Part shown: piece by piece, positions 16,870 through 25,093 of the stretch
Numbering within the stretch: position 1 is the first letter of the stretch
Layout of the letters: each line of letters opens with the position of its first letter
Assembly (NCBI GenBank): GCA_051646105.1
Contig: JBOFCO010000181.1
Span: forward strand, 1-43,468
DNA: 43,468 bases
Direction of reading: 5' to 3'
Source: JBOFCO01 sp051646105
GTDB lineage: Bacteria; Pseudomonadota; Alphaproteobacteria; Rhodobacterales; Rhodobacteraceae
Made by a program: the position numbers and the translations under genes
The notes under the pieces: generated by a model
What the model was told of the DNA's origin: nothing
Seen by the model: only the letters and a program-made list of their open reading frames with translations
Databases searched by the model: none

Positions 16870-17147
16870 ACTCCACCTGACGTAGCGTCATACGGCAAGT
16901 TTAAGGCAATGATCGCAGGGGCCTGCGCCTTCTGTCATGGTTTTTAACACAATTTGATGCAAAGCGGCGACAGATTCACCACGAAATGGCCGCAATGAAT
17001 TTGCTATTCTGGTCTTCGTATTGATGGGGAACCGGAAAGAGGGCAACAGTTGACCCGGATCGAGGCAATCTCCCGCTGTTGGCGGGCCCGCGTCGGAACA
17101 AGGGTTCGGCTTTGTACCGCTCCCGTCCAGACGGAAGGAATGGGACT
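16870..17147 (+). promoter_or_regulatory. Upstream region of the membrane-protein gene
   Basis: Together with the leuD trailer this makes a 355-base gap without a gene. It is AT-richer around 16936-17025 and probably holds the promoter for the gene at 17148, but no -35/-10 pair stands out. One CtrA-like half site (TTAA-N7-TGAT near 16946) is only a partial match. Confidence 0.3.
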
Positions 17148-17984
17148 GTGATTTCGCAGCTCACAGGGGCAGCACTGCGCGCGTTTTTCGTGGTCATCCT
17201 GATCGCGACCCCGTCGCTGCTTTTGCCTGGGACAAGTTCAGACGCCACGCAGATCGTGGCGCTGGTCAGCCTGTTCGCGGCCTTCCTCACCTTCTTCGAA
17301 TATGCCTCGACCTATCCGGGTCTGGTGGAATTCCGCGATGCGCCGCCTTTCAACCGGGTGCGTTTCATATCGCTGTTTCTGACCGTGTTCCTGCTGACGA
17401 TCATCTGTCGCGGTCGCACCGATCCGACCACCTTTACCGAATTCTTCGAAGCGATCGGCACCGTGATCGGGAATGCGATCGATTTTCCTTACAGCCCGGT
17501 ACGGCTTGTCACCCTGATGATGCCGGAATCGATCTCGGATGCCCATCGTTCGCTGGTGCGCACATCTGCCGGGATCAGCTATCTGATCTCGCTTGTCACG
17601 CTTGCGATCTTCCTGATCGTGCTGCGCCTGTTCAACTGGCCGAACCGGTCGGGGGCGTTCAACGTCTGGGTCAACCTGCCCACCTTCGATCCGACTGCTG
17701 GCGGTGATGTGGTGGAACGTCTGGACCGGGATGCGCGCATCAACATCGCGCTTGGTTTCCTGCTGCCCTTCCTGGTCCCTGCCGTCATAAAGGCCGCCGC
17801 CACCGCATTTGAACCCGTCACTCTGGAATCGCCGCAGACGCTGATCTGGACAATGGCGGCCTGGGCCTTCCTTCCCGCCAGCCTGTTCATGCGTGGCATC
17901 GCCATGGGCCGGATTGCCGACATGATCCGCGAAAAGCGCCGCCGCCATATTGCCATGGTGGAAACCGGGATGCAGGCCGCCTGA
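17148..17984 (+). CDS. Multi-pass inner-membrane protein of unknown function
   Basis: A 278-residue protein with about six hydrophobic segments: near 10-28 (LRAFFVVILIATPSLLLPG), 34-52, 72-90, 140-162, 195-215 and 232-252. Two amphipathic loops separate them, and it has a basic C-terminal tail (MIREKRRRHIAMVETG). No enzyme, channel or transporter family is recognised. The GTG at 17148 is chosen because GGAAGGAATGGG lies directly upstream and the first hydrophobic segment follows; the ATG at 17079 would add 23 charged residues with no family-like character. It lies between leuD and an exported EEP-family gene, 24 bases before the latter, so the two may form a transcript. Confidence 0.75.
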   Translation: MISQLTGAALRAFFVVILIATPSLLLPGTSSDATQIVALVSLFAAFLTFFEYASTYPGLVEFRDAPPFNRVRFISLFLTVFLLTIICRGRTDPTTFTEFFEAIGTVIGNAIDFPYSPVRLVTLMMPESISDAHRSLVRTSAGISYLISLVTLAIFLIVLRLFNWPNRSGAFNVWVNLPTFDPTAGGDVVERLDRDARINIALGFLLPFLVPAVIKAAATAFEPVTLESPQTLIWTMAAWAFLPASLFMRGIAMGRIADMIREKRRRHIAMVETGMQAA

Positions 17985-18008
17985 CGGCTGGCGCTGCGGG
18001 TTCCGGTC

Positions 18009-19187
18009 ATGCGCGTGTTGAACCTGTCCAAATCCTGTCGCCCGTCAGGGTCCCACTGCATGTGGGCCATTATTGTGCGTGACATCGGGCCGACACTTGC
18101 AAGGCTGGCAATCCTGGTCCTGCTCATGACATCGTCCGCCTCGGCCGAACGGTTGCGTGTGGCCTTTCTGAATACCGAACTGTCCCAACGCGGACCGGGG
18201 CTGCTGCTGCAGACGATCCGGCGGGGCGACAATCCACAAGTGACAGCCTTGGCGGAGGTGGTCGGGGACGTGCAGCCCGACATTCTCGTTCTAGCCGGAA
18301 TCGACTACGATCATGGCGGGCTGGCCTTGGCGGCGCTGGCCGATGATCTGGCCGCGCGCGGTGCCCCGGTCTATCCGCACCACTTCGCACTGCGCCCGAA
18401 TACCGGTGTGCCGACGCGGTTGGACATGGACGGCGACGGGCGGCTGGGCGGGCCGCGCGATGCACAGGGCTACGGCAATTTCAACGGGGCCGACGGGTTG
18501 GCGATCCTCTCAAGATACCCGGTCGACCGTGACGGCCTGCGCGACTTTTCCGCCTTTCTCTGGACCGATCTGCCGGGAAACCTGATCGCGTCGGATACGA
18601 TGCCGGCAGGCGCGGAACGCATCCAGCGCCTGGCCACCACCGCCTTTTGGGAGGTTCCCTTCACCCTCCCCGGCGGTCGCAGCCTGCGTATCCTGACCTA
18701 TCATGCCAGCCCGCCGGTCTTTGACGGGCCAGAGGATCGCAATGGCAGGCGCAATCACGACGAAACCGCATTCTGGAATGCGCTGCTGTCTGACCGCCTG
18801 CCCGTGCCCGCACCACAACCGCCTTTCGTGCTTGCCGGGGACGCCAACCTGGACCCCACAGATGGAGGCGGGCGCAGCAGCGCCATTCGCTCCCTTCTGT
18901 CCCATCCCGCCCTGCGCGATCCGCTGCCGGAAAGCCCCGGCGGCGCAAGCGCGGGGCAGGACGATCCCGATCATCGCGGCAATCCCGCCCTGGATACCGC
19001 AGACCTTCCGGGCAAGGATGATCCAGAACGTCCCGGCCCGGGCAATTTGCGCACCGACTATGTACTGCCGTCCGCGGACCTGTCCGTTACCGCTTCGGGT
19101 GTTCACTGGCCGGTCGGCAGCGGAGAATCGGAGGCACTTGCCGCATCGCGGCATCGCATGGTCTGGGTCGACATCGACCTGCCTTAG
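18009..19187 (+). CDS. Exported endonuclease/exonuclease/phosphatase (EEP) family protein
   Basis: A second DNase I-fold protein, this one exported: a hydrophobic segment at about residues 28-45 (LARLAILVLLMTSSASA) looks like a signal peptide. The mature start RLRVAFLNTELSQ is the first EEP motif. Further motifs are ILTYHASPPVFDG, the metal and catalytic FVLAGDANLDP, RTDYVLPS and the terminal ASRHRMVWVDIDLP, where an Arg-His takes the place of the usual Asp-His. GSNH-type catalytic spacing is kept. The substrate, extracellular DNA, lipid or phosphoester, is not told by the sequence. The first ATG gives an unusually long n-region; ATG 18060 or GTG 18075 would give a normal signal peptide and may be the real start. 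A hairpin follows the stop. Confidence 0.75.
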   Translation: MRVLNLSKSCRPSGSHCMWAIIVRDIGPTLARLAILVLLMTSSASAERLRVAFLNTELSQRGPGLLLQTIRRGDNPQVTALAEVVGDVQPDILVLAGIDYDHGGLALAALADDLAARGAPVYPHHFALRPNTGVPTRLDMDGDGRLGGPRDAQGYGNFNGADGLAILSRYPVDRDGLRDFSAFLWTDLPGNLIASDTMPAGAERIQRLATTAFWEVPFTLPGGRSLRILTYHASPPVFDGPEDRNGRRNHDETAFWNALLSDRLPVPAPQPPFVLAGDANLDPTDGGGRSSAIRSLLSHPALRDPLPESPGGASAGQDDPDHRGNPALDTADLPGKDDPERPGPGNLRTDYVLPSADLSVTASGVHWPVGSGESEALAASRHRMVWVDIDLP

Positions 19188-19192
19188 ATCCG

Positions 19193-19210
19193 GGAGCGCG
19201 CAGGCGCTCC
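19193..19210 (+). terminator. Hairpin after the exported EEP gene
   Basis: GGAGCGC (19193-19199) and GCGCTCC (19204-19210) form a perfect 7-bp stem with a four-base loop, six bases after the stop codon. There is no T-run. Confidence 0.45.
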
Positions 19211-19371
19211 GCAACTCTGCGGCATGGCAGGTCGGCGCATCAACAACCCCGCAAGTATATGAATAGGCGGAAAAACGCTGGCAGAACCCTACTGGCGGAC
19301 AAGACACCGTTTCCTGTCTTGTTGACGTAACAGACGCGTGATTGAACGGGCGCGGGAACGTAATGTGAGTA

Positions 19372-21039
19372 ATGGTGGGGACCGTGAAAATACTCTTTGT
19401 CGGCAATTCGTACATGTATGCGACCGATGTCGCGGGCTACAGCTACCAGACCCAGTTCCAGATGCTGGCGGCGGCAGGTGGACACGAGGTTGTTCTGGGT
19501 TCGTCCTTCATCGGCGGCGCGTCGCTGGAAGACCACTGGAACAAGGCAGGCAGCCCTGCGCAGACCGCGATCAAGACGGGCGACTATGACGTTGTCGTGC
19601 TGAACGGCTATTCCGGCGACTACAACAGCGGCACCAGCGGCGGCCCCTCGACCGATTTCACCACCTATTCCAAGCTGTTCATCGATCTGGCTGCTGCGAA
19701 CGGCAGCGAAGCCGTGCTGAGCGGCATCTGGGCACCGGATCACCAGATCAGCGCGTCGGGCGGCAGTGCCTTTGCCGACCTGAACGACGAAATGTATGAA
19801 CTGTCTGCGCTGGAAAACGACGCGGCCTATTCCCCAGCCGGCATTGCCTTCAAACTGGCCCATGCCAGGCTGACCGAAGTTTACGGCAACGGGGACAACG
19901 GCGAAACCGCTGAAACCATGCTGACCTATGACTCGATCCACCCGACGACCCTGGGGGGTTACCTGGCGGCGTCGGTGCTGTATCTGACCACGTTCGGCGG
20001 CAGCCTGCCCTCGTCTTTCCTGCCGCCCGGCGTCTCGGCGACCAATGCGGCCCTGATGCGCCAGATTGCGGTCGAAGCCGTGAAAGTTGCGGGCATTCCG
20101 CTTGGTGCTGTCACCCCGCCGCCACCTCCACCGCCGGGAGATACCGGGAGCATTTCCGGCAGCCTGCTGCTGGATGCCGATACCGATGGTCTTGAGGCCG
20201 ATGACGAAGCGCTTTCCGGTGTTGTCGTTTCGCTTTTCACAGGCGGCGGCGATCTCGTGGCAACCACGAAGACCGATGCCAATGGCGGTTACACGTTCAC
20301 CGGACTGACGACAAAGAACTATTATGTGCAGTTCGCGGATGCCGAGGATCGCAGCTTTGTCCTGTCGGCTGATGGCAATGGCTTCAGCGACCTGATCGGA
20401 TTGACCGCAGACGGCAGCGCACGGACCGCCGGATTCAAGCTGGCTGCCGGGGCAAAGATCACCGGCATCGACGCCGGGGCAAAACCGGTCGATGCCGCAG
20501 GTCCGGGCAACCCGACGGACGGGACCAACGGCAATGACCGGCTGTACGGTACGGAAGCCGCCGACAAGATCGCCGGACTTGGCGGGGCAGACAACCTGTC
20601 GGGGCGGGGCGGCAATGACACGCTGGACGGCGGCGCCGGGGCAGACAGCCTGTATGGCGGCGACGGCGACGACACGTTCATCTTCGATGCTGCGGATGCC
20701 GTCATCAACGGGGGTGCAGGCGTGGATACGATTGCATTTGGCACGGGTGCGGCAAATATCTCTGCCATGGCGCTGACCTCGGTCGAGGTTCTGGCGCTTT
20801 CCGATGCGGGCCAGACCGTGCTGACCCTGACCCAGCAGGCCGTGCGTCAGGCCAAGGACGGCGCATTGACGATCACCGGCGGCGCCGATGATGTGGTTCG
20901 CATGGACAGCGCCCATGATGTGGTCAAGTCCGGCAGCATTGTTCTGGATGGCCAGACCTACACGACCTATCTGGTTGGCAGCGGCGACTGGGCGGTCGAA
21001 ATGCGCGTGGATGCCGACATCAGTTTTCAACTGATCTGA
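19372..21039 (+). CDS. SGNH-hydrolase / SdrD-B-like / RTX calcium-binding fusion, probable type I secreted esterase
   Basis: A 555-residue mosaic. Residues about 5-235 look like an SGNH hydrolase: KILFVGNSYMYATD supplies the block-I Ser, VVLNGYSGDYN the Asn block, and DSIHPTTLGGY the Asp-x-x-His pair. A Pro-run linker (PPPPPPP near 247) leads to an SdrD-B/prealbumin-like beta domain (about 255-345: GSISGSLLLDADTDGLEADDE, GYTFTGLTTKNYYVQF). Then come hemolysin-type nonapeptide repeats (about 385-440: GTNGNDRLYG, GRGGNDTLDGGAGADSLYGG, DGDDTFIF), which bind calcium. No N-terminal signal is present, as expected for type I secretion. The ATG at 19372 is used, but GTG 19384, directly after GGTGGGGACC, is an equally good start. 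It has its own intrinsic terminator. The substrate is unknown. Confidence 0.8.
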   Translation: MVGTVKILFVGNSYMYATDVAGYSYQTQFQMLAAAGGHEVVLGSSFIGGASLEDHWNKAGSPAQTAIKTGDYDVVVLNGYSGDYNSGTSGGPSTDFTTYSKLFIDLAAANGSEAVLSGIWAPDHQISASGGSAFADLNDEMYELSALENDAAYSPAGIAFKLAHARLTEVYGNGDNGETAETMLTYDSIHPTTLGGYLAASVLYLTTFGGSLPSSFLPPGVSATNAALMRQIAVEAVKVAGIPLGAVTPPPPPPPGDTGSISGSLLLDADTDGLEADDEALSGVVVSLFTGGGDLVATTKTDANGGYTFTGLTTKNYYVQFADAEDRSFVLSADGNGFSDLIGLTADGSARTAGFKLAAGAKITGIDAGAKPVDAAGPGNPTDGTNGNDRLYGTEAADKIAGLGGADNLSGRGGNDTLDGGAGADSLYGGDGDDTFIFDAADAVINGGAGVDTIAFGTGAANISAMALTSVEVLALSDAGQTVLTLTQQAVRQAKDGALTITGGADDVVRMDSAHDVVKSGSIVLDGQTYTTYLVGSGDWAVEMRVDADISFQLI

Positions 21040-21058
21040 ACCGGCATCGCCGAAACCC

Positions 21059-21086
21059 AAAGGCCCGTGTCCTGCGCGGGCCTTTT
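21059..21086 (+). terminator. Intrinsic terminator after the RTX fusion gene
   Basis: AAAGGCCCG and CGGGCC with TTTT following (stem arms 21062-21067 and 21077-21082) form a classical GC stem and U-tract 20 bases after the stop. It separates the RTX gene from leuB. Confidence 0.8.
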
Positions 21087-21166
21087 CCTTTGCCTCATCC
21101 GCTTGACCGGACAGGGCCAAGCCGCTAGGCCAACGCCGACATTCCAAGCCAGCAAGGAGCCTGTCC

Positions 21167-22273
21167 GTGGCCAACCCTTCCCTTCTCATCCTCGCCGGAG
21201 ACGGCATCGGACCCGAAGTCATGGCCGAGGTGAAAAAGATCATCGGCTGGTTCGGAACCAAGCGCGGCATCCATTTCGATGTCTCGGAAGATCTTGTCGG
21301 GGGCTGCGCCTATGACGCGCACGGAACGCCGCTGACCGACGCCACCATGGCAAAGGCGCAGGAAGTAGATGCTGTGTTGCTGGGTGCCGTGGGCGGGCCG
21401 AAGTATGACAAGCTCGATTTCAGCGTGAAACCGGAACGCGGCCTGCTGCGGCTGCGCAAGGAAATGGATCTGTTTTCCAACCTGCGCCCGGCGCAGTGTT
21501 TTGACGCGCTGGCGGATTTTTCCAGCCTGAAGCGCGAGGTGGTGGCGGGTCTGGACATCGTCATCGTGCGTGAACTGACGAGCGGCGTCTATTTCGGCGA
21601 ACCGCGTGGCATCTTCAAGGAGGGGAATGAGCGCGTGGGCATCAACACCCAGCGCTATACCGAAAGCGAAATCGCCCGCGTCGCCAAATCTGCCTTCGAA
21701 CTGGCCCGCAAGCGGTCGAACAAGGTCTGCTCCATGGAAAAGGCCAATGTGATGGAAAGCGGCATCCTGTGGCGCGAGGTGGTGCAGGAAGTGCATGACC
21801 GCGATTACCCGGATGTAGAGCTGTCGCATATGTATGCCGATGCGGGCGCCATGCAGCTTTGCCGCTGGCCCAAGCAGTTCGATGTGATCGTGACCGACAA
21901 CCTGTTCGGGGATCTGCTTTCGGATGCCGCCGCAATGCTGACCGGCAGTCTGGGAATGCTGCCATCGGCCAGCCTGGGTGCGCCCATGGCCAACGGGCGA
22001 CCCAAGGCGCTGTATGAACCCGTGCACGGCTCTGCCCCCGACATCGCCGGGCAGGGCAAGGCCAACCCGATTGCCTGCATCCTGTCGTTTGCGATGGCGC
22101 TGCGCTATTCCTTCGATCTGGGGGATGACGCGACCCGCGTCGAAAAGGCGGTGGAACAGGTGCTTGCCGACGGGCTGCGCACCGCCGATCTTATGGGCCC
22201 CGAAGGCGGCACCCCTGTTTCGACCGGCGCCATGGGCGATGCCATCGTTGCGCGGCTGGACGCGTCGGTCTGA
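21167..22273 (+). CDS. leuB: 3-isopropylmalate dehydrogenase
   Basis: LeuB oxidises and decarboxylates 3-isopropylmalate with NAD to 2-ketoisocaproate, the step after LeuCD. The 368 residues are full length. LAGDGIGPEVM, LLGAVGGPKYD, the substrate Arg block (GLLRLRKEMDLFSNLRPA), the metal site TDNLFGDLLSDAAAML and the NAD motif HGSAPDIAGQGKANPIA are all present. AGCAAGGAG lies nine bases before the ATG. It lies 4.4 kb from leuD behind the terminator of the RTX gene, so it should have its own promoter in 21090-21160. A strong terminator follows. Confidence 0.97.
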   Translation: MANPSLLILAGDGIGPEVMAEVKKIIGWFGTKRGIHFDVSEDLVGGCAYDAHGTPLTDATMAKAQEVDAVLLGAVGGPKYDKLDFSVKPERGLLRLRKEMDLFSNLRPAQCFDALADFSSLKREVVAGLDIVIVRELTSGVYFGEPRGIFKEGNERVGINTQRYTESEIARVAKSAFELARKRSNKVCSMEKANVMESGILWREVVQEVHDRDYPDVELSHMYADAGAMQLCRWPKQFDVIVTDNLFGDLLSDAAAMLTGSLGMLPSASLGAPMANGRPKALYEPVHGSAPDIAGQGKANPIACILSFAMALRYSFDLGDDATRVEKAVEQVLADGLRTADLMGPEGGTPVSTGAMGDAIVARLDASV

Positions 22274-22295
22274 CAAGCCGCAGATGTGGAAGCCC

Positions 22296-22331
22296 GAAGG
22301 GCAGGTGATAGCACCTGCCCTTCCGCTTTTT
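22296..22331 (+). terminator. Intrinsic terminator after leuB
   Basis: A perfect 12-bp stem (22296-22307 with 22312-22323) with a four-base loop (ATAG) is followed by CGC and five T. It is the strongest terminator in the window. Confidence 0.88.
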
Positions 22332-22387
22332 CCGACAGCTGGCAGCGCATCCTGTCAAAAAAGTTCGATCCACGGGCGGCGCAGCGG

Positions 22388-22415
22388 TTGAGCCTGCCTG
22401 CCTGCGTGATAAACG
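22388..22415 (+). promoter_or_regulatory. Candidate promoter of the DMT transporter gene
   Basis: TTGAGC (22388-22393) and TAAACG (22410-22415) are 16 bases apart, about 60 bases before the ATG at 22478 and after the leuB terminator. Assigned by eye only. Confidence 0.3.
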
Positions 22416-22477
22416 GGGATTGCGCTAACAGCGCCAACGCCGTCCTGCGGGAAGGCCAATCTACCGGAACCGACCCA

Positions 22478-23488
22478 ATGCCTGTCGCCAGAAACAACAC
22501 CAAGGGCGCCCTTCTGGCGCTTGCCGCAATGGGCATCTTCGCCACGCATGATGTCGTCGTCAAAACGCTGGGTGCGAACTATTCGGCGTTTCAGATCGTG
22601 TTTTTCGCAGCACTGCTGTCTTTTCCCATCGTGGCGCTGATCCTGCTGAACGACGGCAAGGATGAAAACCTGCGGCCCCGCCACCCGTACTGGTCGGCCT
22701 TGCGCACCGTCTGTGCCGTTATCACCGGTGTTTCCGCCTTTTATGCTTTTTCCACGCTGCCGCTGGCACAGGTCTACGCGATTCTGTTTGCCTCGCCCCT
22801 GCTGATCACCATCCTCGCCATCCCGATCCTGGGAGAGAAGGTCCGGTTGCGGCGCTGGGCGGCGGTCATTGCCGGCCTTATTGGCGTTATGGTCGTGCTG
22901 CGACCGGGTGAGGCAGAGCTTGGCATGGGCCATCTGGCGGCGCTGACTGCCGCAATCACCGGCGCAACAGCCTCGATCATCGTGCGCAAGATCGGACAGG
23001 ATGAACGCTCCGTCGTGCTGTTGCTGTATCCGATGATGGGCAATTTCATCGCTATGGGTGCTGCGCTGCCCTTTGTCTACCGTCCGATGCCACTGGAACA
23101 TTTCGGTCTGCTGGGTGTCATAGCCCTGTTCGGGCTGGCGGGATCGTTCCTGTCCATCGCCGCCTACCGGCAGGGGGAAGCCGTGATCGTGGCCCCGATG
23201 CAATACAGCCAGATCATCTGGGCAACCGGATATGGCTATTTCCTGTTCGGTGAAACACTGGACCGGCCGACACTGATCGGTGCCGCGATCATCATCGCAT
23301 CGGGGCTTTACATCGTGTTCCGTGAAAGCAGCGCTGACGTGTCGGAAAACCGTCCCGTGCTGCAAACGCGCGGGCGCAACGAAATGGTCACGTCACCCCG
23401 GTCCAGCGTCTTGCAGCGCGTGCTGCCGGGGCGCTGGCGCGTGGGGCATCGACCAGCCGGAACGGCGACCGACGATCCCGAAAACTGA
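22478..23488 (+). CDS. DMT-superfamily (EamA) inner-membrane transporter
   Basis: A 336-residue protein with about ten hydrophobic helices arranged as two EamA repeats (about 8-140 and 150-285). Members of this superfamily export amino acids, nucleotides or other small metabolites; the substrate cannot be told here. Family marks are GIFATHDVVVKTLGANYSAFQ, FYAFSTLPLAQVYAILFASPLL with AIPILGEKVRLRRW ending repeat 1, and SIAAYRQGEAVIVAPMQYSQIIWATGYGYFLFGETLD ending repeat 2. A hydrophilic tail of about 45 residues follows the last helix. The start ATG follows GGAAGG at a long distance. It is separated from leuB by a terminator and followed after 21 bases by the glycerate kinase gene, so the two may be cotranscribed. 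Confidence 0.88.
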   Translation: MPVARNNTKGALLALAAMGIFATHDVVVKTLGANYSAFQIVFFAALLSFPIVALILLNDGKDENLRPRHPYWSALRTVCAVITGVSAFYAFSTLPLAQVYAILFASPLLITILAIPILGEKVRLRRWAAVIAGLIGVMVVLRPGEAELGMGHLAALTAAITGATASIIVRKIGQDERSVVLLLYPMMGNFIAMGAALPFVYRPMPLEHFGLLGVIALFGLAGSFLSIAAYRQGEAVIVAPMQYSQIIWATGYGYFLFGETLDRPTLIGAAIIIASGLYIVFRESSADVSENRPVLQTRGRNEMVTSPRSSVLQRVLPGRWRVGHRPAGTATDDPEN

Positions 23489-23509
23489 CCGGATGCTGGA
23501 AGGGCGCGC

Positions 23510-24781
23510 ATGACAACCGGCATGATCGCTGACCATCCCGCAGCATTTCTTCGCAAGCTTTTTGACCGGGCAGTTGCCGTTGCCGACCCGATGCAATCCC
23601 TTGCCGGTTTCTTGCCGCCAAGACCCGCAGGCCGTGTGATTGTCATCGGCGCGGGCAAGGCCAGCGCCCGCATGGCAGAAGCTGTGGAAACCGCCTGGGG
23701 ACCATGCGAGGGATTGGTCATCACCCGCTACGGCCATGCCCGTCCCTGTGCCGGTATCGAGATTGTCGAGGCTTCCCATCCCGTCCCGGACGAGGCGGGG
23801 GCAAAGGCAACGATCCGTATGCTCGATCTTGTCGCGGGGCTTGGGGAAGATGATTTTGTGCTGGCGCTGATGTCGGGCGGGGCGTCGGCGCTGCTATGCG
23901 CCCCGGCCAAAGGCGTGACGCTGGCCGAAAAGCAGGCGGTGAATGCGGCGCTTCTGGCCAGCGGTGCGCCAATCGGGGCGATGAATACCCTGCGCAAACA
24001 CCTGAGCCGGATCAAGGGTGGTCAGCTTGCGGCCGCGGCCTATCCCGCGCGGATGCTTGCCCTGATGATTTCGGACGTACCGGGCGACGATCCGGCGATG
24101 ATCGGATCCGGCCCCACCGTAGGGGAGGCGACGCAACCTGCCGATGCGGCAGCTATCCTGCGACACTGGCGGATCGAGGTGCCCGACAGCATCCACGACG
24201 TGCTTTCCGGTGTCGGCCATGTGATCCCCGCCGACGATACCCGCCTGTCACGGGTAAAGAATGTGGTTTTTGCTGCCCCTGCCCAATCGCTGGCCGCCGC
24301 CGCCCGTCTGGCGAAGGAAATGGGGGCCGAGGTGCGTCTGCTGGGCGACACGGTCGAGGGTGAGGCGCGCGAGGTTGCCGCCGAGCAGGCAGCTCTTGCC
24401 CTGCGCCTGCGCGCTGAACGGGAACCGGGACAGAAACCTCTGGTGCTGCTGTCGGGGGGTGAGTTGACTGTAACCCGGCGGGGCAAGGGCAGCGGCGGGC
24501 CGAATGCGGAATACTGCCTTGCGCTGGCCCTTGCCTTGCAAGGGGCACCGGGAATTCACGCCATTGCCTGTGACACCGACGGGATCGACGGCGCCGCCGA
24601 AATCGCCGGGGCGGTGATTGGGCCAGAAACCCTGTCACAGGCCGATGCCGCAGGGATCGACGCCGGGAAAGCGCTTTCCGAAAACGATGCGCATGGATTT
24701 TTCGCGGGGATCGCCGCGCAGGTCATCACCGGCCCGACGCTGACGAACGTCAACGATTTCCGCGCGATCCTGATCCTGTAG
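23510..24781 (+). CDS. Glycerate 2-kinase, MOFRL family (GckA/TtuD type)
   Basis: A 423-residue cytoplasmic protein of the glycerate-kinase type II / MOFRL family. The enzyme phosphorylates D-glycerate to 2-phosphoglycerate, feeding the serine and glyoxylate routes into glycolysis. Older annotations call it hydroxypyruvate reductase TtuD. The N-terminal Rossmann-like domain has VIVIGAGKASARMAEA near residue 43 and ALMSGGASALL near 117. KHLSRIKGGQLA and ISDVPGDDPAMIGSGPTV are the family signatures. The C-terminal MOFRL domain has LLSGGELTVTRRGKGSGGPNAEY near 315 and CDTDGIDG near 358. GAAGGGCG precedes the ATG. It ends before the FMN riboswitch, so the rib genes are a separate unit. Confidence 0.9.
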   Translation: MTTGMIADHPAAFLRKLFDRAVAVADPMQSLAGFLPPRPAGRVIVIGAGKASARMAEAVETAWGPCEGLVITRYGHARPCAGIEIVEASHPVPDEAGAKATIRMLDLVAGLGEDDFVLALMSGGASALLCAPAKGVTLAEKQAVNAALLASGAPIGAMNTLRKHLSRIKGGQLAAAAYPARMLALMISDVPGDDPAMIGSGPTVGEATQPADAAAILRHWRIEVPDSIHDVLSGVGHVIPADDTRLSRVKNVVFAAPAQSLAAAARLAKEMGAEVRLLGDTVEGEAREVAAEQAALALRLRAEREPGQKPLVLLSGGELTVTRRGKGSGGPNAEYCLALALALQGAPGIHAIACDTDGIDGAAEIAGAVIGPETLSQADAAGIDAGKALSENDAHGFFAGIAAQVITGPTLTNVNDFRAILIL

Positions 24782-24865
24782 CGCGCCGCCCCTGGCAGTC
24801 TTTCTCCGCCGCAGGACCATTTGCGCTTGCCTTTCGGTCACTCTGGTCCGATGTGTCATGCACAG

Positions 24866-25000
24866 TTCTCGGGGCGAGGTGCGATTCCTCACCGGCGGTA
24901 ATGGCGGCAACGCCCAGCCCGCGAGCGCCTTTCTTCGGAAAGGGTCAGCAGACTCCGGTGCGATCCCGGGGCCGACGGTATAGTCCGGATGAAAGAGAAT
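24866..25000 (+). ncRNA. FMN riboswitch (RFN element)
   Basis: The 135 bases follow the RFN consensus closely: TTCTCGGGGC at the start, ATTCCTCACCGGCGGTAAT, AGCCCGCGAGCG, GGTCAGCAGACTCCGGTG, CCGACGGTATAGTCCGGATG and GAAAGAGAAT at the end, which pairs with the first strand (TTCTC/GAGAA). Binding of FMN should lower expression of the downstream rib genes. The element ends about 94 bases before the ribD start. No intrinsic terminator is seen in that expression platform, so control of translation or Rho-dependent termination is inferred. Confidence 0.97.
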
Positions 25001-25093
25001 GTGGCGGGCGCAATCATCCGGGCAGGGTGGAGGCGTTCCGCAGGCATACGTGCGCGCCCCGGGCACCGATTGTTGGGTTTGTCCGGGATCGCA

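Noticed and set aside
16946..16960. CtrA-like site TTAA-N7-TGAT
   Set aside because: Only one half matches the TTAA-N7-TTAA pattern and the gene downstream has no cell-cycle link.
19240..21270. Long minus-strand ORF opposite the RTX gene
   Set aside because: Its sequence is low in family-like character and mirrors the GC-rich codon pattern of the real gene, which has clear RTX and SGNH motifs.
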